Made by a program: the position numbers and the translations under genes. This document shows positions 1 to 13,300 of a DNA stretch of 64,000 bases, one piece after another. The stretch comes from Aurelia coerulea (Eukaryota; Cnidaria; Scyphozoa; Semaeostomeae; Ulmaridae). The DNA lies in contig CM076944.1 in the NCBI GenBank assembly GCA_039566865.1, forward strand, positions 22,032,501 through 22,096,500, read 5' to 3'. Every line of letters starts with the position of its first letter. Within the stretch, counting starts at the first letter, position 1. The notes beneath the pieces are model-generated. The model had not been told where the DNA came from and did not search any database. It worked only from the letters and a program-made list of their open reading frames with translations.

Positions 1-13
1 AATGGCAAAATAT

Positions 14-340
14 ATTTATCATGAGTGGGCTACCACAATTCGAGAATTAAAATGTGCCCCTGCCTGGCATACGTATGCATGGCTCTGATGAAGGCTTAAT
101 GCCGAAACACGAAAAAACAAAAAATGGCTTCTGTCGTGGTGTAAGACCCAGGGATCTGAATGACTTCAGATTTCTCCAACATTTCATTGCGCTTGAGTGG
201 CGCAGTGGAATGTTGGAGAAACTTTTGACACGAAGACTCCGGGTTCGATCCCAGGCAGGGGCACATTTTAATTCTCGAATTGTGGTAGCCCACTCATGAT
301 AAATATATTTCACCGTGTCAGCTGATGCCGAATGATTCTA
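14..340 (+). mobile_element. tRNA-derived SINE-like foldback
   Basis: Positions 11-67 and 251-307 are a perfect 57-bp inverted repeat. Between them lies a tRNA-like promoter: a box A match TGGCGCAGTGG at 198-208 and a box B match GGTTCGATCCC at 242-252. The 13-mer AATGGCAAAATAT occurs at 1-13 and again at 341-353, which looks like a target-site duplication of the length made by retroposition. A second small stem pairs sequence around 172 with sequence around 215. I infer a SINE whose tail has been copied in inverted orientation. It lies in a myosin intron. The duplication touches the window edge, so the left boundary is less certain. Confidence 0.6.
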
Positions 341-1042
341 ATGGCAAAATATTGCTATAGCTTTTTTAAGATGGATGTGCAACAAAAACTACACTTATAG
401 CCAGTACATAGAAATTCCTCTTCGACATAATAATCAGTATGGCCACTCAGATCACATTATTTCGTTAGTGCTGCTCACTGTTGATAACTGTCAGAGTTGG
501 TGGGACTAGCCGCCTAGGCTCACAATTAAATTTTGAATCGACAAGGGAGACCGCCTTTACCTGTTGTATTCCAGTTGCTCCAATGAAAAGATATGCTTGT
601 TGAAGTATTCCTGCAACTTCTCGTTTGCAAAATTGATGTTGAATTGCTCGAATCTGTTGATCTAAGATCAAATCAATGTTATTTTTAAGTTCACAATGAC
701 ATATGCACTTTACTGTGCATGCAGTGAAAGGCGACGCAAGAATTCAAAATGCAGCAAACGCAGAATTTCTCCACAATCCGACAAACGTTTAAATTCGCAC
801 ATTCAAACGTAAGATTTTTGGCGCTGGTGAACGCAGTTCAAATAATTACATCACAGGAGTTTGTGTAGTTCCCTTTTCGTGAAAATAAATCATCCTTTTG
901 AGCTTTGAAGCAACCAGATTTTCTAATAATGCTCGAGTCTAGACAAACGATTATTTCGAGAAGGCCCGACTAAACAGGTCCATCTTTTCACGCAATGCAA
1001 TTGTCTTATCATGTGAGCAAATCAAGTAACTAAAGAACAAAC
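341..1042. other. myosin intron remainder
   Basis: No coding or structured signal recognised. The myosin exon that should follow the switch II exon, carrying the conserved NHFEQFNIN-type block of the family, is not present here, so the gene continues left of the window. Confidence 0.5.
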
Positions 1043-1308
1043 CTTGAAATTTTCAAATCCAAAAATATCAAGCACACCAACAAAGAGAAAGTCCTCCTTT
1101 CCTTTAACTCTTTTATTGATCATTTTGAGCAGGTATTTGAATAGAGCAGAGTACAATGACATTGCAGCAGAGTCACGTGAGTTTGCCGCTTGCTCCACTG
1201 TCAATGGGCTAAGGATCTCTTCACCTCTCAAGATCATCGATTTTTGAGTTAATGAATCATTCAATTGATATGCATCTAGCTGCAGCAGGTTGGCTGTGTT
1301 CTCCAGAA
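1043..1308 (-). CDS. Myo10-like: Myosin exon 11 (switch II)
   Basis: 2 bases plus 88 codons from the TTTAG acceptor. It contains [20 protein letters not shown], then [13 protein letters not shown] and [12 protein letters not shown] (switch II), and ends in phase 0 at donor GTTTGT. It is the last myosin exon in the window. Confidence 0.96.
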
Positions 1309-4300
1309 CTAAAGATAAATTTTAAATGTCATCAGAATATTATGACTCGCCCCTTTCTGTAAATTCCGTACAGTGATGGACAATTTGAGTACAACGATGT
1401 ACAGCCAACCCTTCAAGTCATACAGGGAAGCTTTTCCATTCCCAAACAAAAAGCTTTCCACAAGCAATCAAAGAGAAAATAATCCTATTTTCCAAGTAAT
1501 GGCAACGTGGAAGTTACTTTCTCGCATTCAAATTTAACAAGAAGCAAATCTTCAGGACATTCAATAATTTCGAGCATACAGGGTGTTTCAGAAAGAGATT
1601 TTTCAGGCAATAATAATGCGGGTGTCCCAAAAAAAGTTTTCCGCTTTGAGCCGCTATTTTAGTAAAAGTACAAGTTATTTGATAAAAATTCAAACAGAAA
1701 GCTATTATGCAATTCCCAACTTAAATCTGAGCATTTGTTTCATTTCTGTATGGGCGCCTATGGATTTCTACCAATAATTCCCTGAAAACAGAGTACCTGC
1801 AAAGACCACGAAAGAGTCAAAAACAGTTTATTAACAAGACTTTTAAACCTGCAGCTCAAATACACAGAAATCAAGCCTTTCTAACGAATTCCATCAGCAC
1901 GGACCTTGAACTCCATAAAAAGATCGAAGAACGATAATATTTGTCTGTATTGTCCGTAAAAAGCACGATTTGCTTGTTGTTTGAAGAATAACTACACTTC
2001 CTAAGACAGGTTCCTGTGGTCCGCACTTGGCATATCACCTAGTTTGAAAACCAATCTATAAAATTGACAAGCGTATCTACGATGGTAGACGTGGAAGGAA
2101 TGAAACATGTCCTTATTGCTAGATTTTTCTCCTATTCAAGAGTTTCTCGAGCTGAAGATTTTCGGAAAATTCATATTTTCAGTTATTTGAACCAGTGATA
2201 AAATCGGCAAAAATTATATGGATCCAAGTTGGCATTGAAGCTAAAGAATGCCGTTTAAATCGCTGGAAACGAAACAATTGTTGCTTTTCTGGAACTCTTC
2301 AAACAGGGAAACTTTTTCTGGGACACTCGATATTTGAACCAATTTAAGGCATACTAAAAGCACAATCTATCCTCTATCCAATGATATCCAGGTTGGATGT
2401 TTAAATTTGGAATTATTCATCAATTTATTGACACTTTCGTAAGTATGGCCTATTTCAGATGCCGGAAACTCATACGACAATTACAGAAAACCCAGGTTTG
2501 CGAGGGCTTATTTCATATTTCTTAGTAAATGCATCTCATGGGAATAAATTTGACCTTTTCCTACCATAGGGCATCACCTCAAGTGCTTCTAGGCCTGAAA
2601 TGTTTTCACAAAATTTGCTTCGTAATATACAACAGTAAAAAGGTGCTTATTTTGCTCTTACTATTAAATGATAAATAAGTCCATCAATGCATCTAAACTG
2701 ACATAGGAATCAAGTGTTTTGGCCGATTTTTGCCCATGGCCAAAAACCTCTAAAGCCCGCATTTCACGGACCAATCAGACCACGAGTAGGCGAAGAATAC
2801 AAAAGAAACCCGTGAAGATTTTCTAAATTTTACCTTCCTTCATAAAACGCAACCAGGACAAAAAACTGCATGAAATCTCCCGAATTATTTTGAAGAAATG
2901 TGCTCTCCAGATGTTTGGGTATACAAGTTTGGATGCCGGTTATCGGCTAAAACATTTGATTCCTATGCTATCCAAACTGCATATTTTAGGAAGAACAAAG
3001 ATTCTACTGTCAGACGGTATATACTACAGCTTCTCAAAACTTATCATTTTTTAAAGATTATCAATTATAGATGGGTTGCGTTTTTTGTGAAACACCCTAT
3101 ACATGATGCTTCATGCATGTGTTGCAAATATTAATCCAAAAGGTAAGACTAGGGAAAATAACGGTAGAATTTTTTTGTTACCATAAGAAGGGCAAATTTA
3201 AACTAGCATAAAATTGTACTGCCAGACGAACAAAGGTCACATTTGCATCTCCGCTTGGCGTTCATAAAAAGTAGGGGAGACCGGGATCAATTTTAACACT
3301 TTTTGCAAAATCAGCCTTTTCATCTAAATAATGATTAATTGCGCTCTTGGAGGTAGATAATATTGTAGCTGCACCCCTTGGAATGACATATACCTTAGTT
3401 TCCATACATAGAACCAATATTTGTGATGCAGTGAGAGTTTTAAAATCAGTGGCCAAGTGTTACAATTGCCCCTGTAACACGGGCAATTGTAACACATGGT
3501 TGGAGCAATTGCTCTATATCTTTAAAGTCATTACAGATAATCATTGCACGACTCTGTTTGCATCCCTACACAAAATGTAGCACCAGGTAGTAGATTATTC
3601 ATTGCTTCAAAAAGAAAAAAGAAAAAAAAGACGTAGTCTTAACTTCTTTATAAATTTTGATGCATCAGTTGAAAATGATTGAATGTATTGAGAAAAAATA
3701 GATTTTTGGTTTGCAAATTTCAAATTCAAATCTTTAATGCTGCATGGATGCACATTGCCTAACCAGATTAACACTGAATCAAACCAAGCCGTCGGCCAGT
3801 TTACACCGGGGCAATTGTAACAGCGTGTTACAATTGCCCCTGACCTGGTCAGCTACCGTTATTTCCCATTTTCACACCTCATAACCTGTGGAGCTTTAAA
3901 GTTTTAACGTAGTTTTGATCCTAAATAGATGTCATGTCTTCGATGTGAAAAATAAAGTTGTTACTCAAGAGCAAAATCTTTCAAACACAAATTTACAATA
4001 AAGCACGTTTTTACTTTTTGTGCTCAAAAACATGTTTTGCCCCCCAAAATTTCGCAAACTTGGCTGAACATTCCTGTATCTAAAGTCGTATGTAGGGAGT
4101 TAGAGTGAGCATATTCTGTGAAAAAATCAGATTTTTTGCAATTTTCTACAAGGTGTGAGAGCCAGTGTTACAATTGCCCTGTGTTACAATTGTCCCGGGT
4201 CTCCCCTACATGGTATGTGTTAGCAAGGAAACATTAGATACATTTAAAGACTATAAACTCCAGTGGAGAAACTTCAAATCAAAAGGTCATCCAATGACCA

Positions 4301-7300
4301 ACAAAACAAATAAACCTAAGTAGAAGTACGGCTGTAAATCAAAGGAAATTGGTGCTTCATGAGCACAGTATGTTTGAAGCATAACAGAAGATTGCTCATA
4401 AAAGGAATCTTAAATCTTTGCCAAATTCTAGCCATGGTTGGAAATATCAAAGTTCAAGCTCAGTCATAATTCAAGGGAAGGTTTTCGTAAAACAAACTAT
4501 GTTAGGGATAGGATGTAACTACCGGGTGTCGCAGAAAAAGTATAAAGATTCGGTTTGAGTCAGCGATGTGAACTTAGCTTTAATCAATGGTTAATCACTC
4601 TCCAAATGTTCCTCGATAGTTAACAACTTGAACAGCTTTGAGGGTTGAACTATTAATCTTGAAACTTCAATTTGCATCTATCTCCAAATCAGAGCTTTGG
4701 CCTTTTAATATTTCTACTCTCAAAGCACCAATATCAACAGACAAGGTATCTGTGTTCAAGTTATCTATCGAGAAGCATTTTTAGAGTGATTAGCCTTGGA
4801 TCAAAGCTAAATTTACATGGCTGGATCCAACCAAGTCTGTATACTTTTTTCTGGGACACCCGGTACACATTCTATATAGTGGATTTTTTTCTTGATGATT
4901 TTGTTGATCTTTTTCTCGTAGAAGCGAGATGTTAATCCATGTTAGAGTTACTCTAATCGCTGAAACAAGTAATCACAAGAAAATGTGACCGTTGCAAAAT
5001 TGACTCACAAAACGGTTGTTCAAAAATTGAAAAATTGTTGGGCAACCACAAAGAAAGGAAAGCCAAACTTACTGCTCTTATCCCGAACTTGTGCGCCTCC
5101 AGTTGAAACAAATTCGACATTACCCAACATCAGAATTCCAGCTATGACATGAAGAACATCGTTTATTGCTGCATCCGACAGTCCAATAGTTTTCATGGCA
5201 TTCTGTTGACGAAGAAGTAATCTTCAAGCATTAGAGGTCGATGCAGAGTAAAGTAGTAGTGCTTTTAGCTTCACAGTTTGTATTCTTCATCAATGCAATG
5301 TCAAGCCGGCAGCAATCGAGAGGTCTCAAATGGCAGAGTTTGAAAATTGAGAGAAATTGAGCTTTGAAAAAAGGGGGGTTTGTGTTCCTTGTAAAACTTT
5401 TATATATGAAACTGTACACATATCACTGTTACGTCATCTGAGGGCCACTTTCCCGCTGATTTGAAAAATCTGAAGACTAATACATGTTTATATCACGTGT
5501 GATGTCAAGAGTACAAGGCATAGGATACAGAGAGGAAATATATAAATTTGTTTGGTTTTGCTAATGATGTCAAGGGATACTTCCAAGCATTACGGTTCCA
5601 TCTTTGGTACATATTTCCAACATGATACAATTGACGAGAAATTGAACTGCATATTTGAAATAAAGATGAAATAGACTTTTAGATGATAAAAGATCTGTGC
5701 AACTTGAAACAGGCTGCTGGAATTCTCAAAGGACACAACCCCCTTTACTTAGCTCAAACTCAAATTTCTCTCAGTTTTCAAAATCCGATCTGTGGGATCC
5801 TTTGAGTGATGGCTTTTTGATATTGCTTCAAGGTGAAACACAAACTGTACTGCTGAAACTGTTGCGCAATCTAGTTGTTAGGAGTAACTTTGCATAAAAT
5901 AAGTAAAACTGACTCCAAAATTCTTATATATATTGATTCTGCTCAGATCGCCATTGTGGAATGTAATTACTAACAGAATAATCATGGGAGCTACAATACC
6001 ATTTATCAAAGCTACAAAACGGCTTGATTGAATGATACACAAAATGCAGTTACGCCTTATTTTGTCTTTGTTCGGCTTGTTCTCGTTATTTGTTTATTAG
6101 TTTCGTCGTTTGTATCTGCGTTGTTTTATTTGTTTGCTTTTTTGTTTGTTGCTTGTTATCATTCCTCGTCTTTCATTTGCTAGTATGGCAATGCAGTTAA
6201 ATGTACTGTGAGTGCCATTTCTAGAGGGTTCTCGATGACCTTATGTCTTTCTATGGCACCATATGAAGTATTTTTTACATATATGGAAAATGATGACTGA
6301 AGACCTAAAGATTGTGGAAATTTTTAGTCATTACTTCGCAAATATAACAGAAAGTCTAGGAACTTCCGAGGACCAGGCAGTGTTATCACAGACAAACGGA
6401 ATAAATGATCAATCCCATTGAAAAAGCTATAAATAATAGGAAAATCATCCTAGTATCAAGATGAATAAAGTATGGTGCGAGCAAAGCCAATTTGAATTCA
6501 AACCAGTGACTGTCCATGAAATACTTCCGCAGATACTAAAGCTGAATTAAAAGAAAGCATCGCAGTTAAATAGTATCCCTGCCAAGATCCTTTCACAAAA
6601 TGCAGACATTTTTGTCGTCCTCGTCCAGAAAATGTTTGATTATCATTTGCCAAGTAACGATTTTCCAAAGGAATTCAAAGATGGTAAGATCTCGTCGCTT
6701 TTCGAAAGTCTTGATGCTTTTATCAAGAAGAATTATAGACCAATAACGATCTTATCGTCTGTTTCCAAAATTTACGAGAGGATTTTAGAAAGTCAAATAA
6801 CATCTCGTACTCTTAGCTTCCTTTCTCCTCTTTTGTGTGGATTTCGAGAGGGCTATGAAACCCAGCATGCACTTGTAAGACTAATAGGAACTTGTAAAAT
6901 GACCTTAGATAAACGGGGTATAGCAGCAGCACTACTCATGGACCTCTCAAAGGCCTTTGATTGCTTAAATCATGAGCTCTTGATTGCAAAATTAAGTGCT
7001 TATGGTTACAGTGTGAGTGCGTTGCGGTTGATCCATAGCTATCTCAGCGAAAGGAAGCAGAGGGTGAAGATAAATGGGTCCTTCAGTACGTGGAGAGAAG
7101 CAGTAATTGTGGAGTGCCACAAGGATCGGTAATGATACAACAATCTATGCTTGCTACATCAACATCGAAAGCGTCATCAAAATATTGGAGCGCGATGCCT
7201 TTGAAATTACAAAGTGGTTTCCAAACAACTGTATGAATGGTATTTGGAGAAAAAAGTAACAATGTTTCCATGAATATCGGAAGTACAAAGATAAATGAGA

Positions 7301-10300
7301 GCACAGAAGAAAAGCTGCTTAGTATGATTTTTGACAAAAAGCTCTGCCTCAAACAGGAAGTCAAGTCTCTTTGTAAGAAGACTGGTCAGAAGCCACATGC
7401 TCTGTCCAGAATTTCTCATTTCCTTGTCAATTACTGTCCGCTTGTAAGAACATTGAACAATAAAATTAACCATATTCACGAACGGGCACTGCCGATAACT
7501 TACAAAGATATGAAATCAGATTTTGATACGATGCTACTCAGAGACAGTGCGGTCCCACTCCACATAAAGAATATACAACTGCTAATGCGGAAGTCTTCAA
7601 GACAAAATGTGGCCTTAATCCTAGCTTTATGAAAGATACTTTTGTCGAGAAACACCTTCCTTATGGGTTAATAAGCTGCCACAACCTATCCCCGCTACAA
7701 GAACGTACTACGTGCTTCAGTAAGAACCCGCAAAATAGAAACCAGTTTTTTCAAAACAGCCTGTGCAGTTTCTTTTAAAAGGGCATTTATCTGCAAACAG
7801 GCTGAAAGGTTTCTTATCAAATGGTTAAGAAACCTTCAAATCTTTAAAGAAAACCCAGAGCAAACGCTATCGAACAGTATGTTCTTGTTACGTAGCATTC
7901 TCTCCAAATTTGCTCAATCATAGCACGTATGCCAAATATACTGCAGATGGAGATGCTTTTGCACGGAATCTCTAAACAAATTATTAGCACCTAAGTTTAA
8001 AGGGAATCTAAGCATATATAAGCCTTCGATAAAAATATCCTTGCAAGGACAAATCTGTTTATATAAATATATATTTATTTTTCTATTTGAAAGGTATCTA
8101 GGCCAAGATGGACTCTAACCTAATTACAACAAACAAGACTATAAAATCAAACTTAGTTACTACCGGGTGCGCCAAAATAAACTATGCACGTTTGGTAGGC
8201 CACAATAAATCGTACACTGGACCGATTTTGAAGATTCATGACTTAATCTTTAGCAAAAAGCCTGAATTAGATTCTAGGATTTTTTGCAAATTCTTTTGTT
8301 TTCAGTATTTAGAGCTAGAAGCGAGTTTCTTAGGATTTTCATTTTCGAAAACACTGAAAACGATCAAAAACGTGGATCACATTTTCTAAAGACTCGACAT
8401 GAATGAACAAAGAGAAAACGTTTTTGGGGTGATTTGAGATTTAGAAATCGATTAGTTGTAACGATTAATTGTTACAGAATTAAGAATATGTTTGAAAACA
8501 TTGAAATATTTGGTATTTCTATTTCCAAACACCAGCATAAATTTCTCTAAAAATGTCAGACCCCAAACAATTTGTTTTATAAAGTTTTAAAACCCTCCTT
8601 ATTTGCTTCCACCCCTGTACCTGTTATAATTTGTTGACGCTCCCTAGGTCTCGCGTATAAAGAAAGAAGGCATTCCCAATCTATCATTAAATTATAGTTT
8701 TTCAGTCCAATAGATTAAGGGAGATACGAGCTTTTGAAAAAGCTTGAAAGCACTCACTTTGGTATGAAATGATAAAAGGAAGGCAAAAGACAAAAGACAA
8801 AAACAAGAACGTGCCTTCCGCTTGGCAATAAATTTCAATTGTCAATTTCAGGACTCATCACCACTGTGTAAAACTTAACAATTTCAAGACATAAACACTA
8901 ATAAGAATCTTTATGTGTATTAACTAGGGAAATACATAGCTTTCAACAGAATATCAAGGATAAATATTCTGGGCTTACCATGACCAGAGTGAAATCCTTT
9001 TTGTCATCAATAGTTGGATCACTGATGCATCCACTCTGTTTGAGATAGTAATACCCATCAGGCTTGTATAAGCACATGTCTCCTGTGAATTGAAATCAAA
9101 GTCGAGCAATGATTAGCATTCAAACGAAATAAAAAATCAGAAATTTGTTGCAGAGTCAATGACAAAGCGGAAAAAGTATATACAATATTCTATAGCCAGG
9201 AAAGGAAAATATGATTTTTCTTCCTGACAGCAAAGTCAAAAATGAAAATTTCCTCCGACACATGGCCGACATTTTCTGACATTAGGATTCATGGATGTTC
9301 AATGGCATATAAAATTTCTTCTACGATCCCTAAATTCTGTTCATCATGACCTTGCACTTGAATACTAACAAAAACATTGTTTCAATCTATGTACTTACGT
9401 ACTCATTACATTCCGAAGAAAATCAAACTTTTCAACCGGTAGCCTTTTTTTATACACCTTGTAGTTCAAAAAGTTAACTGCAGCTGAGGGATTATGTCAT
9501 GCAAACCTCTTTGCTGATCAGTAGCTCCAGCCAGGAAAGCGTAGAATATATGGAAATTTCTCTCTTCTGGATTTTGTCGAATAATTCTATTCTATAATAG
9601 AAAACATGTCAAATAGTCACATGACAGTCCTTTACTTTCAGTTTTTGCTGACTGCAAGAAACAATACAGGAGCATTAGGATTCAGGAGGAATTGCCTTTT
9701 TAAAATGTCTGAAATCTTCAAAAAGGTCGGTCGAGAACTGGTTTTAAATTCCATCCTGTATGTTGCAAAAAAAGATGGTACTACCGGGTGTCCCAAAATG
9801 ATGTATTATCCTTTGATTGCTTACATGTCCATTGTAAGATTGTGCAAGATAGATGTAAGAAGAAGATCAACTAATCGCGTGGCCTAGTCCGCCATGATTA
9901 TGCAAATCGAACCTAACAACAGCAACAACAAATATATATACATAACAGCGACAACAACAACAACATAATATAAGAACGTCACATCCATTACCGATGAACT
10001 GATTTTCAAAAACTGGTAAAACCACAACCAACATCTTAAAATACAATTTAGCCTTTTAGCAATCAAATAAAACAAAGTGTTTGAAAATCGGTTCATTGGT
10101 ACGGACATGTAAGCAATCAAACAATAATAAATCATTTTGGGACACGCGGTATAACCGACCTTAGTCATTGGGCCGAAAAGTGATACAAAAACGCGGTGGC
10201 AGACTAGCGATTCAGCATAATGTAATAGGGATATCTTTTGAGAAAAGTTTAAAATAATTGGGCGAGATGGATGCCCGTAAAAAGGGTTCCACACGGCTTC

Positions 10301-13300
10301 AGCAATGACCTACTACATGGTTCTTCCAATAGACAATATCCTATAAAAAAGTCATAACCCCTCTTTCGAGGTATACAGTGATATGATTTTCCAGCGTAAA
10401 TACCCTTTAGAAATCTGCACGTCCCTATTCAATTAGTAAAGTGATGTTAACAAAAATGCAGGAATGCTTCATATTTAATCTCGATTCAGTTCCCTCACGG
10501 CGTTGTAACTGGCATCTGCATTGATACTCCGGGTCTGCCACTTATAAAAAAAAACTTGGTTGGAAGACCATGGATGAGGTAAATGCTAGTGAGTCTAACA
10601 CTATGGTCTTCAAATCTCTTTATAAGCTTGTCCACAATACACGTGTAATCTTTCAAAAAACCTACAAGCTGGAATCTTAGGAATACAGCAACGGACCTAC
10701 GCTACCAAAAAACTCCACAAATGAACGGAAACATTTCTCTTTTAGAGGTGCCAAGTCTTGGAATGGCCTCTCAGCTGAGTGTAAGCTGGTATCCTCCATT
10801 AACATCTTTAAAAAATGTGCTGATTCACGGTATAGTAGGTGCTGGTATATTTTGACTTTCTTTCATTGTAAATGTTGATTTTTGTAAATGTAATAAAGTG
10901 GAGGGCCCCTTCAAAGTCAGTATTGCTGAAGGGCTCCCTCCTTAAAAATTTGAATAATATCAAATCAGTATTATCTAACTGCTTCTTTGTTTCCTAGCAT
11001 TTTCTGTTGCGGATTGGTTGGGAAAAGTGATCAGTGATATAAGGTATTTTAGTGATGGCCTCACTGCTAGAGCTACCTTACTCCCTGTCGTGTTAAATGA
11101 CTGCAATTCAATAATGATGGGATGATATCTTCAACGCTCACTCACCTTTTCAAGTAGATCTATGGGTAACGCAACAGTCAAGGAGCAAACAATCCAAATG
11201 ATAATAGCATGACAATGACATAATGCTCAAGGGAGCTGTCATTATTAATAGCAGGAAAACGGGTGGAAGTATTTCGGAAATTTGTGCAAAAGTTTACACC
11301 CCGGCATTCTCGCTCAGTAAAATTTCAGACCCCATCTAGGTTTTGCTAAAACGTTTCTGACCCGAAACAGTACAGCATTGTCCTTAAATGAGTAACAATG
11401 CCTTGTTGGCATTGAAGAAGAATGAGAGGACTTAATAGATGGAAGAAATCAATGCTTGACTTTTCACTACACCTGAGAAATAAATAGGGATAAAAGATAC
11501 AGAATTAAGAATATGTATGAAAACATTAAAATATTTGTCATTTCTATTTTCAGACCCCAGTATAGATTTCTCTAAAAATCCTAACAAATTTGCTTAAGCC
11601 CTTCTTATTTGCTTCCACCCATGTACCTGTTATAATTTATGACCGCTCCCTAAAGTTCAGGAACAACAAAAGTAAGTTAAAACAAGGGTAGGGGATGTTT
11701 GTGAATGTTGGGGGCCAGAAATCATAGCATTCCATAATTTGCAGAATGTTAGGGAATGCATAAACAGGATATTAATGAAACAAGCACACTTCTAAATGGA
11801 GCCATTCTTAGTGCAAGAGAAGATCAAACCTGTTTCTAAACAATTGGGTTTAAAATTTTACAATCATTAAAGAACAAAGAGTGATAAGGAAATGAAAAGC
11901 GAATTGGGATACTTCTGCTACCTTTTTTTGAATCTTGCAACTACTTCCAAAAGCAATTGCAAAATGTTCAGCTTAATTCTTTCAAAATTCATTATGCTGC
12001 AGTCACAAAATGTTCTTGAAAGGCCATTCTTACGGCAATGGATGGCAATGCAATGGATGGCAATGCAATATTTGTAGAAATTGCAACATCGAAATATTGA
12101 GTGGTATTTCCATCTGGAATAAATTTTGAATGGATGGAAAATAGAACCAATGAAATGGGATTTCATGACAAGAGTTCGAATCGTCTCTAGTAAATTAAAA
12201 CGGGGACTTTATTTCTATTTTGAAATGATTTCGAAAAAGATACAATCAACAACTTGTCCTCCTTGAATGTTTCCTTTGTCTGTGAAGTTCAGCTTGATAA
12301 ACTTTCCAAACCTACTCGAATTGTTGTTGTAAACTGTCTTGGCATTTCCAAAAGCTTCCAGGATCGGACTAAATTTAGAAGGAAGTTTCGTTTATAATCA
12401 TTATAACTGTATTTGATGAGATAAAATGCGTTCCAATATAAAATAAGATGCGGGTTAATAGATGAAAAACTTTCAATCAATTATTCAAGCAAACGGACAA
12501 TGTTGACATGTTTTCACAAAAGAAAATGAGGAAAACGAGCTTCTGAAAAACTTCAGATAAAACAACCTTGATACTCTTTTGACGATCAAACATTAAGTTG
12601 GGCAACTTCAGGTAGAGCTTTGTTTTCAAAAACCAGTTTCCATGCCCATTTCATCAATGAAAGTAAACAATTTCTATGAAAAACATCGTTCCCAAACTCC
12701 TACTTAACACGTTTATCCAAATGCAATCTAAAATGTAAAATTCACTTGAACATTCTTTTTTGACCCGATACAAATCTTTAACAGTATTCATAATCATTGC
12801 AAATTTTGCAGATATATTTTAGGGCCCATAATGCTGAGAACTTTCAGCAAAAATAAAAGACTGAAAGATGAAATAGCTATCAGTTTGAATAGTAGTATAT
12901 TAAATTTATCGTTATTTGCGATAAATTCCAGATAGATTCAATCCAATTTTAGGACATCTGTTTGGATCACACAGTAGTAAACATATGGCACATCGTAACC
13001 AAATAACAAGTCTGTGACAAGCAATGCAAAAGTATCTCGTATGTCATGATTTTCCACACAAACCTGCTTTGTAAAATTGCTTCTTCGACATTGATACCAC
13101 CATTGTCACTTCCCCCGGCATTCCTGCTCATATCTGATAAATACTGCAAAATGTGCTTGGTCGATTCTGTTTTGCCAGCACCACTCTCACCACTATAAAA
13201 GAGAGTAGACTTCTATTATTAAAGAGGCGAATAACAAATTTTCTAATTCACAAAAGTTTGATCAGTTCCAACGAATAAAAACTTGACAGGGCACAACAAA

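Noticed and set aside
3262..3456. Minus-strand 64-codon frame as pogo-type transposase
   Set aside because: I tried to fit it to a helix-turn-helix pattern but no convincing motif was present.
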